The notes beneath the pieces were generated by a model. That model was not told the origin of the DNA. It did no database searches and worked only from the letters and a program-made list of their open reading frames with translations. Source: Nocardioidaceae bacterium (GTDB lineage: Bacteria > Actinomycetota > Actinomycetes > Propionibacteriales > Nocardioidaceae). From it: DNA of 5,302 nt. This document shows, one piece after another, positions 1 to 5,036 of this stretch. The DNA is taken from NCBI GenBank assembly GCA_013696365.1, contig JACCYS010000036.1, positions 1-5,302 on the forward strand, in the 5' to 3' direction. Each line of letters opens with the position of its first letter. Positions within the stretch are counted from its first letter, which is position 1. The position numbers were made by a program, and so were the translations under genes.

Positions 1-114
1 GACCGGACGGTCCGCGTTGTCGGATGCTGGTGGGGGCGCACTCCCCGTCGGTGCGGCGCAGGCGCCGGCCAGGAGCGCCGCCGCCACGTAAACTGCCCCT
101 CTGCCTGAGCGCAT
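1..114 (-). CDS. Putative lipoprotein, N-terminal part only (runs off left edge)
   Basis: Reading leftward from an ATG at 114, the frame stays open to the window edge (38 codons). It encodes a short basic start (MRSGRG), a hydrophobic alanine/leucine core (residues 8-18) and a cysteine in the context LLAGAC (Cys19), followed by an Ala/Pro/Ser-rich stretch. This is the layout of a lipoprotein signal peptide with a somewhat relaxed lipobox, so the mature protein would be lipid-anchored on the outer face of the membrane. An in-frame GTG lies directly before the ATG, and a weak GGGACGG stands about 4-11 bases upstream. The dyad at 179-197 is 65 bases upstream and could control it. The functional domain lies outside the window, so no role can be assigned. 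The gene is divergent from the propeller gene at 419. Confidence 0.6.
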   Translation of the reverse strand, partial: MRSGRGAVYVAAALLAGACAAPTGSAPPPASDNADRPV

Positions 115-418
115 CACACCGTCCCATTAGTGCAGTCCGTCCCTCACCCGGTAGGTCGATGTCGGGCACAGGAAGACTCTACTATGATTCTTAGGACTTA
201 TTGGCCGGGAAGCCGGTCCGTGTTGGACCCGCTCAGATGACCGTCGTCTCGCGCCAATCGCCAACCCTCGGTGTCGCCATCGCCTCTCTGACGCCATCAA
301 CGACGGAGACTCGCTGATCTTTTCAGACGCAGCGCCGTCCCCGAAAACCAGACGAGCAGCGACCACGCCCCACCGCCACTGCAACCGTGACCGTGACCGA
401 CGACTCGGAGTCCCTCTC
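115..418. other. Divergent intergenic region, about 300 bases
   Basis: This stretch separates the leftward lipoprotein gene from the rightward propeller gene. Frames on both strands give arginine/serine/proline-rich translations without recognisable motifs, so I see no gene here. The one clear element is the dyad at 179-197, in a locally AT-richer patch. A short GGAG about 9 bases before the GTG at 419 is the probable ribosome binding site of the propeller gene. A transcript starting at the dyad would give the propeller gene an unusually long leader of roughly 220 bases, so the dyad may serve the lipoprotein gene instead. Confidence 0.6.
179..197. promoter_or_regulatory. Operator-like dyad, copy 1 (CTACTA-N7-TAGGAC)
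   Basis: Two 6-base arms, CTACTA and TAGGAC, are separated by 7 bases. They match the geometry and sequence of the dyads at 1383-1401 and 3758-3778. TAGGAC differs from the perfect inverted arm TAGTAG at two positions, so this is the weakest copy as a palindrome. A good -10-like hexamer TATGAT (183-188) lies inside it on the plus strand, with no convincing -35. It sits between divergent genes and could regulate either. That the local BlaI-type repressor binds it is an inference from the shared motif. Confidence 0.5.
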
Positions 419-1351
419 GTGAGGAGTAACACCCGCAAGCAGACAACCACATCCTCGACGACGAGTGCGCCCGCGGTACGTGGTCGGTCGACCGCCGCAC
501 CAGCCGCGCGGCGGTGGTTGGCGGGGGTGGCCGCTGTGGTGGTGTCGGCCGGTATCGCTGGCGGTCTACGCACTCAGCGCCAGCGGCGATGGAGCGGGAA
601 GCGCAGCAGCCACGCCGTACGTGGGTGCCGACCTGCACGTGTTGGCAAGCCTCGACGGCAACCTGTCTGTCGGCGGCCACGACGGCGCGGCGATCTCTCG
701 CGACGGGGGGCAGAGCTGGGTGGCCCTGGAGTCGTTGCGCGGAGCCGACCCGATGGGGTGGGCGGGGACGCCCGGCGGGCTGCTAGTCGGTGGGCACCCC
801 GGCCTGTACCGGTCCACTGCCGACTCCACCACCTTCACCAAAGTCAGCACCGAAGGCGCGGTGTCCGACGTGCACGCCGCCGGCGCCGCCGGGGACGCCG
901 CCTACCTGGCCTCCCCGCAAACCGGCCTCATGGCCAGCGATGACGGCGGCCGCACCTGGCAACCCCGAAACACCCAGGTGGGCCAGGGATTCATGGGCAC
1001 CATTCTCGTCGACCCGGCGACCCGCAGCGGCTGATTGCCCCTGACGTGTCAAACGGCCTGGTCGCCAGCAGCGATGGCGGCGCTACGTGGGCCCGCCTCG
1101 GGGGACCCGACGGGGTCATGTCGACAGCGTGGGACCCCACCAACGCCGACCGGCTGGTCGCCATCGGCATGGCCGACAGCGCCATCAGCAGCAACGGGGG
1201 CCGCAGCTGGACACCTCTGCAGGTTCCAAGCGGCACGTCCGCGGCCACCTTCTCGGCTGATGGACGCACCCTCTACGCCGCCGTTCTCAACGACGAGCAG
1301 GTGACCACCTTCGCGAGCACCGACTCCGGCCAGACCTGGACCCGACCTTGA
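419..1351 (+). pseudogene. Membrane-anchored Asp-box (BNR-like) beta-propeller protein, broken by two frameshifts
   Basis: The first frame opens with GTG at 419: a Thr/Ser/Arg-rich N-terminus, then a hydrophobic segment (residues about 33-50, WLAGVAAVVVSAGIAGGL) acting as signal or anchor. Just after it the coding signal jumps by +1 (extra base near 560-564). It continues in the frame from GAC/AGC-type codons to a stop at 1032-1034, then jumps back (one C missing near 1020-1024), giving ...DPAT-PQ-RLIAPDVSNGL... to TGA at 1349-1351. The net shift is zero, and the restored protein would be about 310 residues. Asp-box motifs of the S-x-D-x-G-x-x-W type recur: SRDGGQSW (696-719), SDDGGRTW, SSDGGATW, SSNGGRSW and STDSGQTW, typical of YCF48/sialidase-like propellers, including proteins annotated as F510_1955-family glycosylhydrolases. 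No catalytic residues can be assigned, so enzymatic activity is uncertain. A relative with an intact reading frame enters from the right edge (5033-5302). Sequencing error is an alternative to true decay. Confidence 0.8.
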
Positions 1352-1363
1352 CGGCGCCCGGCA

Positions 1364-1401
1364 CCGACATCGCACGCGTTATCTACTACGATCATTAGGA
1401 G
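1364..1401 (+). promoter_or_regulatory. Promoter with overlapping operator-like dyad, copy 2
   Basis: A -35-like CCGACA (1364-1369) is followed after 17 bases by a -10-like TACGAT (1387-1392). The dyad CTACTA-N7-TAGGAG (1383-1401) covers the -10 element; its right arm differs from a perfect inverted repeat (TAGTAG) at one base. A repressor bound here would block RNA polymerase. Transcription would run into the acidic-tail membrane protein (1504) and, if there is no terminator in 1843-1948, on into the repressor and M56 peptidase genes, giving autoregulation. The hexamers and dyad are visible; function is inferred. Confidence 0.5.
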
Positions 1402-1468
1402 CAGTGGCGGCCGCGCCCCTGCGGACTAGCCGTCGCTGACCGCATGCCGGCGGTGAATCCGTGGCATC

Positions 1469-1485
1469 CATGGCGACGCGCCATG
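1469..1485 (+). other. Leader hairpin just upstream of a ribosome binding site
   Basis: CATGGCG and CGCCATG form a perfect 7-base inverted repeat around a 3-base ACG loop. It lies in the presumed leader of the 1504 gene, ending 3 bases before the AGGGGAGG ribosome binding site. It may influence translation or mRNA stability, or be chance in GC-rich DNA. There is no T-run, so it does not look like a terminator. Confidence 0.35.
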
Positions 1486-1488
1486 TCG

Positions 1489-1496
1489 AGGGGAGG
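1489..1496 (+). promoter_or_regulatory. Ribosome binding site deciding the GTG 1504 start
   Basis: AGGGGAGG ends 7 bases before GTG at 1504, an ideal spacing. The in-frame upstream ATGs at 1444 and 1483 have no comparable site; the second lies within the hairpin arm. This favours GTG 1504 as the true start. Confidence 0.7.
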
Positions 1497-1503
1497 CGCC
1501 GCG

Positions 1504-1842
1504 GTGCCGTGGTGGCAGGTGGTGCTCGTCTTCGTCGGCACGCCCTTGCTGATCGTGGGGCTGATCACCGTTGTTGTGCTGGCAACGACCCGTCCCCGCG
1601 TTCCGGATGGAGTTGTCGCGGCGGCACGAGCCGAGGAGCAAGGCGCCCGATCCGAGGCCGAAGACGAGGGAGAACGCGGATCGCGGGCGGATGCCGACGA
1701 CGAGTCCAGTGCTGAGGACGAGTCCAGACCTGGCGCCGAGTCGACGTCGGTCGACATGCCCGAGGGTGTGGACGAGCCCGCGGTTGGCAGCCCAGGTGTC
1801 GATGGTGACTCCGAGGCAGATTGTGACGGCGAAAACGGCTGA
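1504..1842 (+). CDS. Small single-pass membrane protein with long acidic tail, function unknown
   Basis: From GTG 1504 the product is 112 residues. It starts PWWQ and runs straight into one strong transmembrane helix (residues about 5-28, rich in V, L, I, G), followed by TTRPR. Positive residues right after the helix suggest the C-terminus faces the cytoplasm. Residues 44-112 are low-complexity and strongly acidic: about 25 Asp/Glu in 69 residues, with Ala, Ser, Gly and a single Cys107. No domain is recognised. The acidic tail could bind cations or a basic partner, or be a disordered spacer; none of this is shown. The gene follows promoter/dyad copy 2 and ends 106 bases before the repressor gene, so it may be the first gene of that operon. 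Starts at 1444 or 1483 would add 20 or 7 residues but lack a ribosome binding site. Confidence 0.65.
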   Translation: MPWWQVVLVFVGTPLLIVGLITVVVLATTRPRVPDGVVAAARAEEQGARSEAEDEGERGSRADADDESSAEDESRPGAESTSVDMPEGVDEPAVGSPGVDGDSEADCDGENG

Positions 1843-1936
1843 CGGATTCGTCGGAATCTGTCGGGTTGGACACTCGGCGATCTAGGCTTACGGCCTCAGC
1901 GGGTGCGTCTTCGGTTGAGCGCTGGCCGGCATGGTG

Positions 1937-1945
1937 AAAGGAGGA
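1937..1945 (+). promoter_or_regulatory. Strong ribosome binding site of the repressor gene
   Basis: AAAGGAGGA lies 4 bases (counted from AGGAGG) before GTG at 1949. It therefore favours GTG 1949 over the in-frame ATG at 1931, which lies upstream of this site. The family N-terminus (KQFGELEAVIMDLLW) begins right after this GTG, in agreement. Confidence 0.7.
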
Positions 1946-1948
1946 CGT

Positions 1949-2320
1949 GTGAAGCAGTTCGGTGAGCTCGAGGCGGTCATCATGGATCTGCTGTGGTCAC
2001 GCGGCGGGTCGGCGACGGTGCGTGACGTGCTCGATGAGCTTCAGCGGGGACGCACGATCGCCTATACCACGGTCATGACGGTCATGGACAACTTGCACCG
2101 GAAGGGGTTCCTCGCCCGGGAGAAGGACGGCCGAGCTTGGCGCTACGAGACGGTGCAGTCGCGTGAGCAGTACGCGGCCGATTTGATGGTGGAGGTGCTC
2201 GAGGCCAGCCGTGACCGCACCGGCACCCTCGTGCACTTCCTGGACGCGATGAGCGGTCCTGAGCTGCGCAGGTTGCGCGGCGCGCTGACCGACGGCCCCG
2301 ACGATGCCCCGCAGCCATGA
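1949..2320 (+). CDS. BlaI/MecI/CopY-family transcriptional repressor
   Basis: The 123-residue product has the length and layout of BlaI/MecI-type repressors. A winged helix-turn-helix covers residues about 4-70, with the family's signature LEAVIMDLLW near the start and recognition-helix region YTTVMTVMDNLHRKGFL (39-55). The wing KDGRAWRYE (59-67) follows, then a helical C-terminal dimerisation part (about 73-112) containing the VHFLDAMS segment. Such dimers bind short dyads over promoters and are inactivated when a partner M56 membrane peptidase is triggered; the next gene is exactly such a peptidase and overlaps by 4 bases (ATGA), so the two are translationally coupled. Targets are probably the CTACTA-N7-TAG(G/T)A(G/C) dyads in this window (inference). 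Family members control beta-lactamase, copper homeostasis or envelope genes; the signal here is unknown. The reading frame is intact, unlike several neighbours. Confidence 0.93.
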   Translation: MKQFGELEAVIMDLLWSRGGSATVRDVLDELQRGRTIAYTTVMTVMDNLHRKGFLAREKDGRAWRYETVQSREQYAADLMVEVLEASRDRTGTLVHFLDAMSGPELRRLRGALTDGPDDAPQP

Positions 2321-3318
2321 CGGCCGCGTTGATGCTGGCGGCCTACGCGCTGCTGATGGCAACCGGCGGCTCGTGGCTGCTGAGCCGCAGTCGATGGCCT
2401 CATCGCTCGCCTCGACTAGCAGTGGCGACGTGGCAGGCCGCGTCGTTCTCGGTGCCGTGGGCGATCGGTCTGGCCGGAGTGGTTCTGCTGTTACCCCAGT
2501 CTCCCGTGTCCGCAGCAGTCGCGCGGATCGCGCACGCCTGCGCGCCGGCACTTGATGCGGTGTACCGCGTACCGGGTGGAACGCTGGCGGGGATGTTGGT
2601 CGGCGCGCTGCTGCTCGGCGCAGTCGTGCGGGCTGTGCTGCTGTTGGCGCATGATCTGTGGATGGCCATGGGCGACCGGGCAAGGCAGCGGCAGATGCTG
2701 GCGCTCGTCAGCCGGGTCGATCCCACCCTGGACGCGTTGGTCGTGGACCACGAGGCCGTGGCCGCCTACTGCGTGCCGGGTCGAGGCGGCAGGGTCGTGT
2801 TCACCACTGCGGCGCTGGCCGCTCTCGGCGACAAGGAGCGGCTAGCAGTCCTGGCGCATGAGCAGGCCCACCTGCGCCAGCGACACCACCTCGTGTTGGC
2901 GGCGGCGCGCGCGCTGCGGCGGGCGTTTCCCAGGCTGCCGCTGATGCGTACCGCCGAGATGGAGATCGCCGTCTTGGTGGAGATGGTCGCCGACGATGTG
3001 TCGGTGCGTCGCAGTGACGTACGGTCGGTCGCTTCGGCCCTGCGGGTGCTCAGCAGTTCGGTGGCGGCGCCGGGGCGCACGGAGGTTCACCCATCGGCGG
3101 TGCACGCATCGGCGCTGGTGCGGCGGTTGCGGCGTCTGGTGACACCAGCTCGACCGTTGACAGCCGTGGTACTTGCGGCTCGTAGCCTGGTGGTTGCTGC
3201 TGCGTTGACCCTGCCGCTCGTGCTCGCCGCGGCGCCAGCGACGGCGACGCTGCAGTCCGAGGTCTGCCCAGTTCCTGCCCGCGCCCCGGCCACCGAAACG
3301 GACGTCTCCATGGGCTGA
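2317..3318 (+). CDS. M56-family (BlaR1/MecR1-like) integral membrane zinc metallopeptidase
   Basis: The 333-residue protein has hydrophobic segments near residues 3-22, 41-60, 88-110 and 282-308. Its zinc-binding motif HEQAH (181-185), in LAHEQAHLRQRHH, fits the HExxH of M56 peptidases, and Glu222 in VEMVADD is a good candidate third ligand. YCVPGRGGRVVFTTAAL (151-167) is also typical of actinobacterial members. The catalytic domain would be cytoplasmic, between the third and fourth helices, positioned to cleave the repressor encoded just upstream. There is no penicillin-binding sensor domain: after the last helix only about 25 residues follow, with a single Cys317, so the stimulus is not evidently a beta-lactam. 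The start overlaps the repressor stop (ATGA at 2317-2320). The role as the repressor's inactivating protease is inferred from family knowledge and gene pairing. Confidence 0.93.
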   Translation: MTAALMLAAYALLMATGGSWLLSRSRWPHRSPRLAVATWQAASFSVPWAIGLAGVVLLLPQSPVSAAVARIAHACAPALDAVYRVPGGTLAGMLVGALLLGAVVRAVLLLAHDLWMAMGDRARQRQMLALVSRVDPTLDALVVDHEAVAAYCVPGRGGRVVFTTAALAALGDKERLAVLAHEQAHLRQRHHLVLAAARALRRAFPRLPLMRTAEMEIAVLVEMVADDVSVRRSDVRSVASALRVLSSSVAAPGRTEVHPSAVHASALVRRLRRLVTPARPLTAVVLAARSLVVAAALTLPLVLAAAPATATLQSEVCPVPARAPATETDVSMG

Positions 3319-3320
3319 AC

Positions 3321-3340
3321 GGCACCGCTTTACCGGCGCC
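3321..3340. terminator. Possible hairpin terminator between convergent genes
   Basis: GGCACCG and CGGCGCC form a 7-base stem with one mismatch around a 6-base loop. It starts 2 bases after the stop of the M56 gene and ends 6 bases before the stop of the opposite-strand MMPL remnant. The position suits a two-way terminator, but there is no clear T-run, so the call is tentative. Confidence 0.35.
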
Positions 3341-3346
3341 TGGGTG

Positions 3347-3616
3347 CTACTCCTCGACGCCGACACGGTTGTGGAGCCGACGCAAGGGTGCGGGCGCCCA
3401 GCAGCCGGCGCGTCCCTGCGAGGCGCATGAAGGCCGACACCAACACTCCCCGAACGAGCGTTGCGTCTACCACCACAGCCAGAGCGAGGCCGACTCCTAG
3501 CAGCGCTTTAGGAAGGTCAACCCGCTGGCGGCGAACGACAGCAAGACGATTGCGATCAAGATCGCCGCCGCGCTCACCAGTCGACCCGTGCGTTCTAGAC
3601 CCAGTGCGACGGATCG
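3347..3616 (-). pseudogene. Decayed C-terminal remnant of an MMPL/RND-type membrane transporter
   Basis: Read on the minus strand in three successive frames, the translation spells the C-terminal end of actinobacterial MMPL proteins. It begins SVALGLERTGRLVSAAAILIA... up to SGLTFLK (3613 to 3506), then LLGVGLALAVVVDATLVRG and VSAFMRLA (3503 to 3417), then GRAGCWAPAPLRRLHNRVGVEE and a TAG stop (3415 to 3347). The two breaks fit an extra CG at 3504-3505 and an extra G in the run 3414-3416. Upstream of about 3616 no further MMPL sequence is recognisable, so the start and most of the protein (normally 700 or more residues) are gone. MMPL proteins export lipids or other hydrophobic compounds. Family assignment rests on my recognition of the motif string, not a search. 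Confidence 0.75.
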
Positions 3617-3757
3617 GCCCCGCTCGGCGGCGCAATTGAAATTCCCAATACCGACGGCCCACGCGCGGGGCCGAGTGCGGCGCCCTGCGGGCGGTGTCGA
3701 CGCACGATGTGCATGCTCGCCGCGCCACAGCATCCTGGAAGAAGCCGACCAGCAGGG

Positions 3758-3778
3758 GCTACTATCTATGCTAGTAGC
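3758..3778. promoter_or_regulatory. Perfect operator-like dyad, copy 3 (GCTACTA-N7-TAGTAGC)
   Basis: A perfect inverted repeat with 7-base arms GCTACTA and TAGTAGC and a 7-base centre. A -10-like TATGCT (3767-3772) falls inside it, with a weak -35-like CCGACC 16 bases upstream (3745-3750). The GTG of the 86-residue membrane protein follows 20 bases after the dyad. It shares the CTACTA-N7-TAG core with copies 1 and 2, and its promoter overlap is what a repressor operator would show. Assignment to the local BlaI-type repressor is inference. Confidence 0.65.
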
Positions 3779-3798
3779 TCATCTTTGGAGGCGGCGGC

Positions 3799-4059
3799 GT
3801 GCGGGACACGAGCAGGGGCAGTTCGCGATCGGCCGGAGCTTCGTTTCGGGCACGTCTCCTACTCGACCGTCCGGTCGTGTACCGCACGCTGTTCGTGTTC
3901 GCCATCTTCATCGTCGTCCAGCACCTCTTCGCGCACGCCGGGTTCAGGCCGCTGCCACTAAGCATGGGCTGGCAGGACATCCTGGTCGGCTACCCCACGG
4001 CTGCCGTGGTTGCCATCTTCGCGTTGATGCTCTGGGGTAAGAACCCGACTCCGCACTGA
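3799..4059 (+). CDS. Small two-helix membrane protein, function unknown
   Basis: GTG at 3799 is preceded by GGAGG (3787-3791) with 7-base spacing. The 86-residue product has a basic Ser/Arg-rich N-terminus (residues 1-27), a first transmembrane helix (about 28-43, RTLFVFAIFIVVQHLF), a short loop AHAGFRPLPLSMGWQD (45-60), a second helix (about 61-79) and a short tail. Histidines H42 and H46 (QHLFAH) lie at the end of helix 1. I recognise no family. The gene stands alone with its own promoter, directly under the most perfect of the three dyads, so it is the best candidate in the window for tight control by the BlaI/M56 pair. The clean reading frame, strong ribosome binding site and helix pattern argue that it is a real gene. 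Confidence 0.75.
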   Translation: MRDTSRGSSRSAGASFRARLLLDRPVVYRTLFVFAIFIVVQHLFAHAGFRPLPLSMGWQDILVGYPTAAVVAIFALMLWGKNPTPH

Positions 4060-4171
4060 GCACGGTGTCTGGAGCTGGTGACGGACCGACCTGCCGGTCG
4101 CGGACCAGCGCACTCTCGCAGCGAACGGATACTGAGGTGCTTCTGAGTTAATGACGCACTTCGGCGATCGA

Positions 4172-4446
4172 TTACCCAACATCGTCGGGGTCCTCGGGAC
4201 TCGTAGTCTCTCGCTGGGCTCGGTGCACGGCCAGGCGTCGGAGGCGGGCTTGTTCGAGGCCGGCCTCGCGGGCCTTTCGGATCGCTTTGCTGCGGTGCCA
4301 CCGGCAAGCAAGTGGGTCAGCCAGTGGTACACGGCGTCCTGGCTTGCGTAGGTCGCGAGCAGGACGGCCTCACCGGCAGCGGCCAGGACGGTCTCGGCGA
4401 CCGGCAGCTGGCGCGCGGGATGCGCTGTCCTGGTCACCGGCGTCAC
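4172..4446 (-). pseudogene. Short gene of unknown function, apparently frameshifted
   Basis: A GTG at 4446, 8 bases after the stop of the thioredoxin-like gene, opens a frame with a coding-like N-terminus. It contains a mildly hydrophobic stretch (LPVAETVLAAAGEAVLLATYA, residues 14-34, given here as two helical turns either side of GEA) and DAVYHWLTHLLAGGTA (37-52). At 4286-4290 the signal changes frame: the adjoining frame continues KAIRKAREAGLEQARLRRLA and ends SPEDPDDVG-stop at 4172, a charged helical tail. One missing A in an A-run would join them into about 91 residues. The uncorrected frame instead runs on to 3958, with noncoding-like composition, over the antisense of the small membrane gene. 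There is no ribosome binding site, so coupling to the upstream gene is likely. The family is not recognised; it could also be a fusion at a deletion point. Confidence 0.45.
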
Positions 4447-4454
4447 GGCACGGC

Positions 4455-5036
4455 TTAGAGCATCGTCGCGACCTCATCGAGGTGGTCGAAAACTTCAGGG
4501 TCCAAGGTGGCGGAGCGCACCCTGAACTCGGTGTCGACGATCGCGTACCCGACCGGGGGGCCGCCGTCGCGGGGCGCCGGCATCCCGAACGTGTGGGCGA
4601 TGGCGCCGGTGGGGTCGCTGCCTACCGGAGTAATGACGTCCTCGCCCTCGGGTTCTCGGGCAGGGACGGCCAGCAGGTCCACTGGGCTGGTCCGCCCGCT
4701 CTGACCCAGGAACTCCCAGCCTCGCAGGGCCTGGATGAGCGCGGGGTACTGACCGTCGCGCAGGAAGAACACGACCGTCCGGAAACCGGGGGTGGGGCTG
4801 TCGTCGCCGATCTCCACCGCCGGGGGCGAGATGGCGGCTGGGGTGAGGATGCTCGGACGTTGTCGGGCGGGTTGCGGGCCGTCCAGTGGTCCTCGGGCGG
4901 CCTGCTCGGTGAAGATGGCTCCGGCCAGGACGACGGCCGCGAGCACCCACACCCCGGCGAGCTGCCAGGGTCCCCAGGACCGCCTGGCGCTGGCCCGGGC
5001 CTGAGGGGAAGCCTCGGCGGAAGGGTTGGTGCTCAG
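4455..5036 (-). CDS. Membrane-anchored thioredoxin-fold-like protein lacking cysteines
   Basis: The frame overlaps the stop of the upstream propeller gene as CTGA, suggesting a CTG start at 5036; no ATG, GTG or TTG lies near it in frame. The product is 193 residues: a hydrophilic N-terminus, one transmembrane helix (about 26-42, LAGVWVLAAVVLAGAIF), a Pro-rich linker (about 48-85) and a globular domain. The domain reads like a thioredoxin/AhpC-TSA fold: strand TVVFFLRDG (87-95), a helix where the active site would begin, VDLLAVP (119-125), then GGPPVGYAIVDTEFRV (158-173), in which Pro160/161 could supply the conserved cis-proline. There is no cysteine in the protein, so it cannot act as a thiol redox enzyme or peroxiredoxin. 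The domain probably faces outside the cell. The fold call is by pattern only. It lies between the propeller gene and the 4446 gene in one operon. Confidence 0.75.
   Translation of the reverse strand: MSTNPSAEASPQARASARRSWGPWQLAGVWVLAAVVLAGAIFTEQAARGPLDGPQPARQRPSILTPAAISPPAVEIGDDSPTPGFRTVVFFLRDGQYPALIQALRGWEFLGQSGRTSPVDLLAVPAREPEGEDVITPVGSDPTGAIAHTFGMPAPRDGGPPVGYAIVDTEFRVRSATLDPEVFDHLDEVATML

Noticed and set aside
127..680. Long minus-strand open frames opposite the propeller gene start
   Set aside because: Arg/Ser/Pro-rich shadow translations with no ribosome binding site or motif; typical of the antisense of high-GC coding DNA.
1846..1859. GATTC-GTCG-GAATC hairpin after the acidic-tail gene as a terminator
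   Set aside because: A 5-base stem with no T-run is too weak to support.
1866..1890. TTGGAC ... TAGGCT as a promoter for the repressor gene
   Set aside because: The spacing between the hexamers is only 11 bases, and no dyad of the shared type is present.
1997..2683. Long minus-strand frame (228 codons) opposite the repressor and peptidase genes
   Set aside because: Low-complexity Arg/Pro/Ala composition fully explained as the antisense of two well-supported genes.
3495..3514. TCCTA...TAGGA inverted repeat resembling the operator dyads
   Set aside because: The spacer is 9 instead of 7 bases, it lies inside the former MMPL coding sequence, and the arms are explained by conserved codons there.
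4083..4102. CGACC-TGCC-GGTCG hairpin after the small membrane gene as a terminator
   Set aside because: The stem is only 5 bases with no T-run, expected by chance in GC-rich DNA.
3958..4171. Continuation of the 4446 frame leftward to 3958
   Set aside because: Coding character stops at about 4288, and the extension runs over the antisense end of the small membrane gene; the adjoining frame looks more coding.
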